From Ruminococcus flavefaciens (GTDB lineage Bacteria; Bacillota_A; Clostridia; Oscillospirales; Ruminococcaceae), in NCBI GenBank assembly GCA_004556875.1, contig SFFP01000059.1, positions 1 to 9,582 on the forward strand: a DNA stretch of 9,582 bases, written 5' to 3'. Each line of letters begins with the position of its first letter. The stretch's first letter is position 1. Positions 1 to 6,387 of the stretch are shown piece by piece. Position numbers and translations under genes: made by a program. The notes under the pieces were generated by a model. It worked only from the letters and a program-made list of their open reading frames with translations. It did not search any database and was not told where the DNA came from.

Positions 1-548
1 TTAATAGCTTCTTCGATAGTAAGGTGTTCCTTTGGCATGAGGAAGCGGTTTATCAGCTTTAACAGCAGGAACACGAATACAGATGATATTACAGTATAAA
101 GCCAGACTCTCAGTGAGACTCTCACGAAGATACGTCCCACGTTTTCATAGTCCCATATCTGATAATAGAACTTGTAGTCCAGCCAGCACTGTATGTAAGC
201 CGTTACGGCAGTTATTATCATGTAATTGATAAAGCGGTTTTTCAGATAAAGCTCGAATAACAGATTGGCGATAATGCAGAAGACTGTTAGTATCACCGCA
301 TTATATCCGAAAAGCTTTCCACAGCATATATCAATGAGAAATCCGCAGAATGCTCCCGTTACAGCTGAGCCGTACATATTATTGTTTACAGCGATACCGA
401 TAGCCAGCGGAACGAGTATTATCGGTTTATACAGTGTTCCCGAGGTCATTATGATAAAGCTGAGAAAAATAAGCAGATAATACAGTATCCAGCGTATAGC
501 GGTTTTTACGCGGAGGATATGCTGCTGACGGGTAGTTTTAATCCTCAT
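1..548 (-). CDS. mreD: Rod shape-determining protein MreD (3' end cut by window)
   Basis: MreD is the integral-membrane partner of MreB and MreC in the elongation (rod) complex that positions peptidoglycan synthesis along the side wall. 182 codons are visible and the frame is still open at the window edge, so the C-terminus is missing; with families usually near 170-180 residues, little can be lost. The sequence is strongly hydrophobic with several membrane segments (about residues 20-36, 40-54, 58-78, 82-100, 107-123 and 146-166). It carries the characteristic MreD loop GAFCGFLIDICCGKLFGYNA around residues 65-84. I chose the ATG at 548 because it is in frame, overlaps the mreC stop by 11 nt, and has GAGG 9 nt upstream. 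This gives an N-terminus of M-R-I-K-T-T. The start lies inside the acidic tail of mreC, so translation is probably coupled. Identity rests on the loop motif and the mreBC context. Confidence 0.9.
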   Translation of the reverse strand, partial: MRIKTTRQQHILRVKTAIRWILYYLLIFLSFIIMTSGTLYKPIILVPLAIGIAVNNNMYGSAVTGAFCGFLIDICCGKLFGYNAVILTVFCIIANLLFELYLKNRFINYMIITAVTAYIQCWLDYKFYYQIWDYENVGRIFVRVSLRVWLYTVISSVFVFLLLKLINRFLMPKEHLTIEEAI

Positions 549-1452
549 CGGCTTTATCCTCATTTTCAGCGTTTTTGTCGTCCTTTTCCTCTTCTTCATC
601 GTCTTCATGGAACTTGCCGCTGAAATCGGTGATAACGATAACTGAGGTCAGGCGCGTAACATCTACACATGGCTGAATGTCGGCGCAAACTGACAGTCCG
701 TTAGAGTCGAGTCCGATATCAAGGATAGTACCGATAGGGTAATCCTTAGGGAAAAGACCGCTTGTGCCTGTTGTTATCAGCAGGTCACCGCGTTTGAGCT
801 TGTTTTTCTTTGGAACGTGGATAAGTTTTGTCTGACCTTTTTCAGAGGCAAGAACATTTCCCTCGATTATACCCTGGTCTGCACCTGATGACGAAGCAAC
901 AGCAGCAACAGAAAGGTCAGGTGAGAGAATGGTTCTTACAGTGGAAACGTGTTCGGAAACCTCAACGGTAATGCCGACCAGTCCCTCTGAGGTGACAACG
1001 GGGCAGTTGACGAGTATTCCGTCAGAAGAGCCTTTGTCAATAGTAAACGACTTGAAAGGGTCATTTGTGACATATCCGAGAACGCCGCAGGGCTGTGAAA
1101 GCTGATAATCCTCGTTCTTCTCCTTGATGGTAACGAATTTGCGAAGCTCTTCAACTTCTGCCTTGATAGCGTCATATTCCGTAAGCTGAGCATTGAGCTC
1201 GCCTATCTGTTTCTTGAGGCGTTCATTTTCCTCATAGTATTTGTCTGCATTTGAAAGCTTATCAACGGTATTTTCCATTTTCATGCTGATATTATTTGAG
1301 GCAGCACGAAAAGGCTTTGTTATGGTATTGATGAAGGAAGCTCCCGAAATGGAATAGCCGCCTCTTGTGACGGCATAGATCATTATACCTATAAGGAAAG
1401 CGAGAAAAGCAAGCAGAATTTTAAATCTGGTGCTTTTTAAGAATTCACGCAT
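538..1452 (-). CDS. mreC: Cell shape-determining protein MreC
   Basis: MreC is the bitopic scaffold of the elongasome, linking cytoplasmic MreB and membrane MreD to penicillin-binding proteins outside the membrane. The 304-residue product has the expected order: a short cytoplasmic N-terminus, one membrane helix (about residues 11-28), a heptad-like coiled coil (about 60-112, rich in E, K and L), and then the extracytoplasmic beta-barrel core (about 120-275). Family hallmarks include the segment around GYVTNDPFKSFTIDKGSSDG (127-146) and the later GDLLITTGTSGLFPKDYPIG (222-241). An unusual tail (about 282-304) has 15 Asp/Glu in 23 residues. The start has a strong SD (AAGGAGG) 6 nt upstream that overlaps the mreB stop codon. 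The gene lies 11 nt after mreB and overlaps mreD by 11 nt, the usual mreBCD order. Confidence 0.95.
   Translation of the reverse strand: MREFLKSTRFKILLAFLAFLIGIMIYAVTRGGYSISGASFINTITKPFRAASNNISMKMENTVDKLSNADKYYEENERLKKQIGELNAQLTEYDAIKAEVEELRKFVTIKEKNEDYQLSQPCGVLGYVTNDPFKSFTIDKGSSDGILVNCPVVTSEGLVGITVEVSEHVSTVRTILSPDLSVAAVASSSGADQGIIEGNVLASEKGQTKLIHVPKKNKLKRGDLLITTGTSGLFPKDYPIGTILDIGLDSNGLSVCADIQPCVDVTRLTSVIVITDFSGKFHEDDEEEEKDDKNAENEDKADED
558..561 (-). promoter_or_regulatory. Ribosome binding site of mreD inside mreC
   Basis: GAGG on the minus strand sits 9 nt before the ATG at 548 and lies within the codons for the acidic tail of MreC. It supports the overlapping start of mreD. No better Shine-Dalgarno site is seen downstream of the mreC stop. 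Confidence 0.5.
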
Positions 1453-1458
1453 TAAGCT

Positions 1459-1465
1459 CCTCCTT
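1459..1465 (-). promoter_or_regulatory. Ribosome binding site of mreC overlapping the mreB stop
   Basis: AAGGAGG on the minus strand, near-perfect anti-SD complementarity, lies 6 nt before the mreC ATG. Its first two bases are the last two of the mreB TAA codon, so ribosomes ending mreB stop on the mreC initiation site. This favours translational coupling. Confidence 0.8.
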
Positions 1466-2480
1466 AATAGTACTTGACGTTTTCAGTGAGAGCGTCCTGA
1501 TAATCGTTGATATTCTCAAGTATCTTACCTGTACCCTCTGCAACGCAGTCGAGAGGATACTCAGCGATATACACAGGCATACCTGTTTCACGGTTGATGA
1601 GCTTGTCCAGACCTCTCAGGAGAGCGCCGCCGCCAGCAAGAGTGATGCCGTGGTCGATGATATCAGCCGAAAGCTCAGGCGGAGTTTCCTCAAGAGTTGA
1701 CTTGATAGCGTCGATGACTCTTGAAAGCGGTTCAACGAGAGCATCGCGTATCTCTGCGGAAGTGACCGTGATATTCTCCGGGAGACCGTTGAGAAGATTT
1801 CTTCCCTTTATCTCCTGTGCTTCCTCCTTTTCACTTGGGAAAGCAGAGCCGATATCAAGCTTGATATTCTCGGCTGTTCTTTCACCGATGAGGAGATTGT
1901 ATTTCTTCTTGATATAGTTGATTATAGCCGCATCGAATTCATCGCCTGCACATCTTACAGAGCGTGAAGCAACGATACCGCCCATTGATATAACAGCGAC
2001 TTCACTTGTACCGCCGCCGATATCTACTATCATGCTTCCTGCAGGCTCGTTTGTAGGGAGACCTGCACCGATAGCAGCAGCCATGGGCTCTTCGATGATG
2101 AGGACGTTGTTAGCGCCTGCCTTTTTACAGGATTCGCGTACAGCACGTCTTTCAACAGCAGTAACGCCAGATGGGATACATATGATAACGTTAGCCTTAG
2201 TGAAAAGCGTACCCTTCAGGGCTTTTCTGATAAATTCCTGAAGCATAGTGGTTGCAATGTCGAAGTCGGCGATAACGCCGTCTTTAAGAGGTCTTACAGC
2301 AACGATAGAACCCGGAGTCCTTCCGATAACGTCCTTAGCCTCTTTACCGACATAGCGGCATTTATCCGTTCTTGTATTTACGGCAACTACTGAAGGCTCT
2401 CTTATTATTATACCTTTTCCCCTCATATATACGAGGGTATTAGCAGTTCCGAGGTCAATGCCAATATCTTTTGTAAACAT
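1464..2480 (-). CDS. mreB: Rod shape-determining protein MreB (bacterial actin)
   Basis: MreB is the actin-like ATPase that forms membrane-associated filaments directing lateral-wall synthesis. At 338 residues it has the usual length. Actin-superfamily motifs are present in order: phosphate-1 loop GIDLGTANT (7-15), the EEPMAAAIGAGLP segment (130-142), phosphate-2 loop IVDIGGGTSE (151-160), and the adenosine motif LAGGGALLRG (281-290). The product begins M-F-T-K-D-I, and the ATG is preceded by AAGGAG at 2493-2488, 7 nt away. It is the first gene of a mreBCD unit with its own promoter in the gap upstream. Homologues of the Mbl/MreBH type cannot be excluded from sequence alone, but the mreC-mreD linkage favours mreB. 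Confidence 0.96.
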   Translation of the reverse strand: MFTKDIGIDLGTANTLVYMRGKGIIIREPSVVAVNTRTDKCRYVGKEAKDVIGRTPGSIVAVRPLKDGVIADFDIATTMLQEFIRKALKGTLFTKANVIICIPSGVTAVERRAVRESCKKAGANNVLIIEEPMAAAIGAGLPTNEPAGSMIVDIGGGTSEVAVISMGGIVASRSVRCAGDEFDAAIINYIKKKYNLLIGERTAENIKLDIGSAFPSEKEEAQEIKGRNLLNGLPENITVTSAEIRDALVEPLSRVIDAIKSTLEETPPELSADIIDHGITLAGGGALLRGLDKLINRETGMPVYIAEYPLDCVAEGTGKILENINDYQDALTENVKYY

Positions 2481-2526
2481 TTTGCAGCTCCTTAAAATGC
2501 AATAATTCTTTTAATACACATATTAT

Positions 2527-2555
2527 ATTATATCACCAACGCCTGATATGTACAA
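2527..2555 (-). promoter_or_regulatory. Sigma-A type extended -10 promoter of mreBCD
   Basis: Minus strand TTGTAC (2555-2550), then a 17-nt spacer, then consensus TATAAT (2532-2527). The spacer ends TGA, giving an extended -10 (TGnTATAAT). The predicted transcript start is near 2520, leaving a leader of about 40 nt before the mreB ATG. Hexamers, spacing and position agree well with a housekeeping sigma promoter. The rest of the gap, about 2556-2627, shows no further element that I can support. Confidence 0.8.
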
Positions 2556-2627
2556 GAATTTTCGGCGAGAAAAATCATATGCCGACAAATTTAGTGTAAT
2601 ACGGTAACATAAGGGCAAAAAGGTGAT

Positions 2628-2669
2628 AAAAAACTGTCAAAAAGGACAACTCTGCTGATTATTATCAGC
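2628..2669 (-). terminator. Possible terminator after the DUF4321-like gene
   Basis: On the minus strand a 6-bp stem with a 4-nt loop (GCTGAT-AATA-ATCAGC, 2669-2654) includes the TGA stop codon. It is followed by a second weak hairpin (TTGTC, loop CTTTTT, GACAG; 2649-2634) and a six-T run at 2633-2628. The stems are short and A/T-rich, and the T-tract directly follows only the weaker one, so this is a tentative call. Its place between the preceding operon and the mreB promoter fits. Confidence 0.4.
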
Positions 2670-2922
2670 CCGAAATGACCTTTGGAGCAGTTTTGATATA
2701 TGCGTAGATAGCAATAATTATAAAGATGACCTGTGCAACGCTTATGCTTATAGAAAAGCCGAATGTAAGAGAGAGAAGGTCAGTTGAGAATGTGCTTGGA
2801 GTAAGCTCGATACCCCTTGACCATGCAAGCCATGCAAATGAGCCTGAAGCTGCATTGGCAATTATACCGCCGAAAATACAGCCGCATATAAGAAGAAGCA
2901 GAAAATAGAGTGTTTTTTTCAT
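2665..2922 (-). CDS. DUF4321-like small membrane protein
   Basis: An 85-residue membrane protein with two predicted helices: an N-terminal one (about residues 4-24, rich in L, I and G after M-K-K-T) and a C-terminal one (about 56-78). Between them lies a short segment ending TFGFSISISVAQ. The pattern of a helix with GG, a linker, then LTFGF and a second helix matches my recollection of the DUF4321 family of Clostridia. That family is short and often found just upstream of mreB; its function is unknown. The ATG at 2922 has AGGAG 8 nt upstream (2935-2931). The frame stays open upstream to 3015, but that start would run into dut and would add a non-hydrophobic leader, so I reject it. The gene lies 34 nt after dut and is probably co-transcribed with it. 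Confidence 0.75.
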   Translation of the reverse strand: MKKTLYFLLLLICGCIFGGIIANAASGSFAWLAWSRGIELTPSTFSTDLLSLTFGFSISISVAQVIFIIIAIYAYIKTAPKVISG

Positions 2923-2930
2923 ATTAATAT

Positions 2931-2935
2931 CTCCT
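2931..2935 (-). promoter_or_regulatory. Ribosome binding site fixing the DUF4321-like start
   Basis: AGGAG on the minus strand, 8 nt before the ATG at 2922. It supports the 85-residue product over the longer open frame that overlaps dut. Confidence 0.65.
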
Positions 2936-2956
2936 ATCCTTTGTAAAACTGATATT

Positions 2957-3394
2957 TCATATGCCTGATGAGCCAAAGCCGCCGCTTCCGCGGTCAGTCT
3001 CTGACAATTCGTCACTGACTTCTATCTCAGGCATTAATATACGTGTAGGGATCATCTGTGCTACGCGCATACCGTGCTCGACGGTAAACGGTGCTTTTCC
3101 GTGATTTATAAGCGGTACGAACCATGCTCCGCGGTAATCGCTGTCCACAACGCCTACGCAGTTTGCAAGTGAGACTCCGAATTTTGATGAGAGTCCTGAG
3201 CGCGGATATATGAGCAGAGCGATATCATCGGAATCAGGCTGTGCAGTGATACCTATAGGTATCATTTTTATTTCTCCCGGTGCGAGAGTAACAGGCTCGT
3301 CAAGGCAGGCGCAAAGGTCAAGACCTGCGCTTCCTGCGGTGGCACGGGAGGGAATAACAGCCCGTGGATCGAGCTTTTTAAAGGTGAGTTTCAT
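2957..3394 (-). CDS. dut: dUTP diphosphatase (trimeric dUTPase)
   Basis: Hydrolyses dUTP to dUMP and pyrophosphate, keeping uracil out of DNA and supplying dUMP for thymidylate synthesis. The 145-residue product shows all five motifs of the homotrimeric family: motif 1 AGSAGLDL (20-27), motif 2 PRSGLSSK (64-71), motif 3 GVVDSDYRG (81-89) with the presumed catalytic Asp84, motif 4 RVAQMIP (110-116), and the glycine-rich C-terminal motif 5 RGSGGFGSSG (135-144) that closes over the nucleotide. Length is typical, so it is likely active. The ATG lies 2 nt after the U32 gene stop, with AGAGGT at 3408-3403 (8 nt spacing) inside the end of that gene. It is in the middle of the zapA-U32-dut-DUF4321 unit. 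Confidence 0.95.
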   Translation of the reverse strand: MKLTFKKLDPRAVIPSRATAGSAGLDLCACLDEPVTLAPGEIKMIPIGITAQPDSDDIALLIYPRSGLSSKFGVSLANCVGVVDSDYRGAWFVPLINHGKAPFTVEHGMRVAQMIPTRILMPEIEVSDELSETDRGSGGFGSSGI

Positions 3395-3396
3395 AT

Positions 3397-5427
3397 TCAG
3401 ATACCTCTGTAATAAAGTCCGCGGGTTATGTTTCCCTGCGGCTTGCGCCCTGAAAGTGCAGAGCGTATCTCTTCGTCCGTTTCATCGGAAAGATAAGCGA
3501 TACCGAAGGATATATTTTTCAGTTCGTCTGTTCTGTCAAGCATTGAAAGTCTGTCAGAGTTGAGTATCTCCACATATTCCTTTGAGCAGGCAACAGGGAG
3601 CTCTCTTCCTGTGCGGTCTGTAAGCTTTTTTGTACACTTTCCGCAGCCGACCTCATTCTTTATGGGGCAGTTGCGTGTGAGCATCAGCGGAAGTCTGCCG
3701 TAAACAGCTATACCGATGGGCATAGGCGAACAGACACCTGCTATCTGCGGCAGTGTAGATTCAATAGAGAAAACACAGTCCTCAAGACCAATGCTTTTAA
3801 GATATTCTGCGCTGTAGGAATTGTATACATTGAGCGTAAAGCTTCCGTGGAGGATATATCCCGTTTTTCTGCCGACAGCGATATGGTCGGGAGTGTGACA
3901 GTAAAGCCTTTTAACGCCCATATCCTTCAGCTGAGAAAGCCTGTCCGCGAGCCTTTTTTCGTCAGTGATAAAGCGCGGAGGAGAAGCGATTATCTGACTG
4001 CTGTCCACGCTGCCGAGAAGTTCATCATTTATCAGCTCTTCGGGAACGATAACAAATTCCGAAAGCTGTGAAGCTGCTGCCGCCTGTTTTACAGTACGGC
4101 AGAAAGTCCTTACGGGGAGCTTTTCGGCGGTATGTACTGCGTTATGCTCAGAAATCGCAGGCGAATAGTCTGTAATGGTATATTTTGGTGTATTTGCTGA
4201 TATAACAAGCTCTGTAAGCTTTTCGGCAGCTTCACGGCGAAGTTCATTGAGCTTGCCTGCGGGGACGATAAGTCCATCGTCAATATCAGCGGTAACAGTA
4301 CCGAGACTGAAAACAGTATCACCCAGCTTTGAAAGCTGTTTTGTCAGCATATCCATGTCAGTAGGGTGGTTGATAGCCTTTTGAGGGATATCACCCTCAA
4401 TTGTTGCTGAAAGTCCGCCGCATACTGCTGTAATGCGGACAGGTTCGTTTTCTTTTATTACTGCATGGAAATCGACATTGTGAGCCTTTCGCTCAAATCG
4501 GTAAAGCTCATGTATCTTAGGGATAAGCTCGTGAGCAGAGATAACATCGTCCTTCTCGCGGACTCCGAACATATCTTTTCGCTGTGCGGTGTAATAGCCG
4601 TCAGTAAAGCCGCCCCGTGAAAAAACTCCGCGAAGAAGCTTCATATCGGGAGCATCGCCGTTAAGTGCGGCTTTCAGTTCATGGACTGCCGATGCAACGT
4701 ATTCGGGGCGCTTCATGCGTCCCTCTATCTTGAATGAGTCAACGCCCATTTCCGCAAGCTCTCTTGCTTTCGGCAGGAGAGACAGGTCTTTGAGAGAAAG
4801 TGCGGCTTTATTTTTGTTCCCGACAGCCGAGAAAGGCAGTCGGCAAGCCTGTCCGCAGCAGCCGCGGTTAGCTGAGCGCGAGCCTATCATTGCAGACATA
4901 TAACACTGTCCCGAAACAGACATACACAGTGCACCGTGTACGAATATCTCTGTTTCGATACCTGTACCGCATATTTCGGAAATAGCAGCCTTGTCAAGCT
5001 CTCGTGCAGGTACTACTCTTGCGTATCCAAGCTCACGCAGCAGAGAAGCGCCTTCTGCTGTGTGTACTGACATCTGTGTAGAGCCGTGCAGGACAGCATC
5101 GGGAACGCATCTGCGTATGAGCTGAGCGCAGCCCCAGTCCTGAACTATAAAAGCGTCCACACCGCTTTCAGCAGCCATTTTTACATAGCGGCAGAAGTCA
5201 TCGGCTTCGTCATCGGAAATAATGGTATTTACAGCAAGGTCAAGCTTTGCACCGTATTTATGGCAAAGTCCTGCAGCTTCGCCGATCTCTTCATCTGTGA
5301 AATTAGAAGCGCTGCTTCTTGCGGAAAAACGCTTTCCGCCTATGTATACTGCGTCTGCACCTGATCTCAGGGCAGCCTGCAGGGTCTCCATGCTGCCTGC
5401 AGGAGCAAGTATCTCTGTTTTATTCAT
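3397..5427 (-). CDS. U32 family peptidase-like protein (RlhA/collagenase-like)
   Basis: A 676-residue U32-family protein. Family members were first described as collagenases. Better studied ones such as RlhA act in hydroxylation of a 23S rRNA cytidine and related ones in tRNA hydroxylation, so an RNA-modifying role is more likely than proteolysis; this is inference. The N-terminal domain opens E-I-L-A-P-A-G. The U32 signature (E-x-F-x2-G-A-L-C-x4-G-x-C-x-M-S) matches at 160-178 and continues through RSANRGCCGQACR (184-196). Cysteines 168, 175, 191 (or 190) and 196 are candidate iron-sulfur ligands. A central DUF3656-like region follows (about 300-420), then a C-terminal domain with a second cysteine set (587, 595, 598, 614) ending near PVAC. 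It starts at the ATG overlapping the zapA stop by 1 nt (TAATG). I see no clear SD, so it may depend on coupling to zapA. Confidence 0.9.
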   Translation of the reverse strand: MNKTEILAPAGSMETLQAALRSGADAVYIGGKRFSARSSASNFTDEEIGEAAGLCHKYGAKLDLAVNTIISDDEADDFCRYVKMAAESGVDAFIVQDWGCAQLIRRCVPDAVLHGSTQMSVHTAEGASLLRELGYARVVPARELDKAAISEICGTGIETEIFVHGALCMSVSGQCYMSAMIGSRSANRGCCGQACRLPFSAVGNKNKAALSLKDLSLLPKARELAEMGVDSFKIEGRMKRPEYVASAVHELKAALNGDAPDMKLLRGVFSRGGFTDGYYTAQRKDMFGVREKDDVISAHELIPKIHELYRFERKAHNVDFHAVIKENEPVRITAVCGGLSATIEGDIPQKAINHPTDMDMLTKQLSKLGDTVFSLGTVTADIDDGLIVPAGKLNELRREAAEKLTELVISANTPKYTITDYSPAISEHNAVHTAEKLPVRTFCRTVKQAAAASQLSEFVIVPEELINDELLGSVDSSQIIASPPRFITDEKRLADRLSQLKDMGVKRLYCHTPDHIAVGRKTGYILHGSFTLNVYNSYSAEYLKSIGLEDCVFSIESTLPQIAGVCSPMPIGIAVYGRLPLMLTRNCPIKNEVGCGKCTKKLTDRTGRELPVACSKEYVEILNSDRLSMLDRTDELKNISFGIAYLSDETDEEIRSALSGRKPQGNITRGLYYRGI

Positions 5428-5789
5428 TAAATGCTGTCGCTGAGCTGCTTGAGCTTGACCATATTTTCAAGCTGAACGATCTTGGATTTGAGTACCTCGA
5501 TCTCTTTCTGTGCAGCGTCACGCTCAATACGTGTTCTGCCAGCCTCGTCAACGTATTCCTTGGTCTGATCGCGGATACTGTCAAGGCGCTGATTAGCCTT
5601 GTTGAGGTCATCCAGGAGAGCCATAGCTACCATTATTGAAGCAGCATAAGGTGAAGAACCGCTGCCTGCTGTTATTTCGTTTATTTTAGTTTCAAGCGCT
5701 CTTGCAAGAGCAAATACGTAATTAGGTGCTTCTGCGGTCTTTATCTTGTATTCTTTTCCGCAGATGATTACCTTAACTTCATTAAGCAT
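5427..5789 (-). CDS. zapA: Cell division protein ZapA
   Basis: ZapA binds FtsZ and promotes bundling of protofilaments in the division ring. The 120-residue product has the small N-terminal ZapA domain (start M-L-N-E-V-K-V, with the CGKEY strand at 10-14 and the helix ALARALETKINEI at 27-39). A long C-terminal coiled coil follows (about 55-115, with repeated E/K/L/I heptads), the usual architecture and length. I chose the ATG at 5789 because AAAGGA lies 7 nt upstream and the conserved domain begins there. The frame extends 16 codons further to 5837, but that extension crosses the predicted -10 element. It is the first gene of the unit and overlaps the U32 gene by 1 nt; this pairing is, as I recall, common in Clostridia. 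Confidence 0.9.
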   Translation of the reverse strand: MLNEVKVIICGKEYKIKTAEAPNYVFALARALETKINEITAGSGSSPYAASIMVAMALLDDLNKANQRLDSIRDQTKEYVDEAGRTRIERDAAQKEIEVLKSKIVQLENMVKLKQLSDSI

Positions 5790-5796
5790 AGTATCG

Positions 5797-5802
5797 TCCT
5801 TT
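5797..5802 (-). promoter_or_regulatory. Ribosome binding site fixing the zapA start
   Basis: AAAGGA on the minus strand, 7 nt before the ATG at 5789. It favours the 120-residue ZapA over the longer frame. Confidence 0.7.
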
Positions 5803-5828
5803 CTGTGGCGTATTTTAAACCAACTTAC

Positions 5829-5857
5829 ATTATACACTATTTCACGCAGAAATGGAA
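5829..5857 (-). promoter_or_regulatory. Promoter of the zapA operon (-10 clear, -35 poor)
   Basis: A consensus TATAAT lies at 5834-5829 on the minus strand, 39 nt before the zapA ATG, with an expected transcript start near 5822. With a 17-nt spacer the -35 position reads TTCCAT, which matches TTGACA only in the first two bases, so an activator or a suboptimal level of expression is possible. The 87-nt gap holds no other signal that I can support. Confidence 0.6.
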
Positions 5858-5876
5858 GAGGTTTTTGAAAAAATAT

Positions 5877-6383
5877 TTATTTTCGGGTAATAAATATAAA
5901 AAGCGTCAGATCAAATATCAGAACAGTGACAGATATTATTTTGCTGAGATAAGCCCTTTTGCCCAGATATTTGTTTATGACAAAAAGGTCTCCGCAGTTG
6001 TTGAAAGCTCCCAAAACGGCATATCCCGAGTCACATATCAGAAACATAGCTGCGGCTGTCATTATTGAGAGCTTTATATAGCTTGGCGGAAGCATAAAGA
6101 AAACAACTGTCAGGATATAGCCTGTCAGAGTGGTTGCCGTCATTCCCGCCAAATTCGTATACAGCCATGATTTAGGAACTTCATGGTTATTTTCGTCAAT
6201 GATTTTCTCCTCACCGTCAAAGGTGACTTTTGTTCCGCCGTGATATCTGAACCATTCTATGCTTTTTAGTTTCAGACCGCACATTTTTCCAACAAAAACG
6301 TGAGAAAGCTCATGTATGACATGATCAAGAAGTCCGGAAACAATAACGGATATAAATATTACTGCATAATACTTCATTTTCAT
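5877..6383 (-). CDS. M50-like membrane metallopeptidase-like protein
   Basis: A 168-residue hydrophobic protein with about four membrane segments (about 5-23, 74-98, 102-125, 148-166). An HELSH zinc motif (HExxH, residues 24-28) sits at the end of the first helix, followed by GKMCGLKLKSIEW as in site-2-type proteases. NLAGMTATTLTGYIL (77-91) resembles the LAG-rich region of M50 proteins. The usual NPxDG third-ligand motif is not evident; Asp132 in NNCGD, or Asp118, might replace it. Intramembrane proteolysis is possible but inferred. I chose the ATG at 6383, 4 nt after the upstream stop; a TTG start at 6401 would overlap that gene by 14 nt. Neither has a clear SD, so coupling to the preceding gene is likely. 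It could also be an enzymatically inactive relative. Confidence 0.6.
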   Translation of the reverse strand: MKMKYYAVIFISVIVSGLLDHVIHELSHVFVGKMCGLKLKSIEWFRYHGGTKVTFDGEEKIIDENNHEVPKSWLYTNLAGMTATTLTGYILTVVFFMLPPSYIKLSIMTAAAMFLICDSGYAVLGAFNNCGDLFVINKYLGKRAYLSKIISVTVLIFDLTLFIFITRK

Positions 6384-6387
6384 TTGA

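Noticed and set aside
265..480. Short plus-strand open frame opposite mreD
   Set aside because: The region is explained by MreD, including its conserved loop motif, on the minus strand.
1507..2241. Two long plus-strand open frames opposite mreB
   Set aside because: They are antisense shadows of a conserved actin homologue: no recognisable domain, no SD, and the real gene is on the other strand.
2555..2586. Stem CGGC/GCCG with a long loop in the gap ahead of mreB
   Set aside because: Four to five base pairs around a 14-nt loop are weak and no T-tract follows, so it is likely chance.
2923..3015. N-terminal extension of the DUF4321-like protein
   Set aside because: It would overlap the dut coding end and put a non-hydrophobic leader ahead of the first membrane helix; an SD exists only at the ATG at 2922.
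5790..5837. N-terminal extension of ZapA
   Set aside because: It covers the predicted -10 element and precedes the SD-supported start at 5789; the conserved domain begins there.
5850..5885. A/T-rich run after the M50-like gene as a terminator
   Set aside because: The possible stem is only about five A-T pairs, with no G/C core, so it does not support a terminator call.
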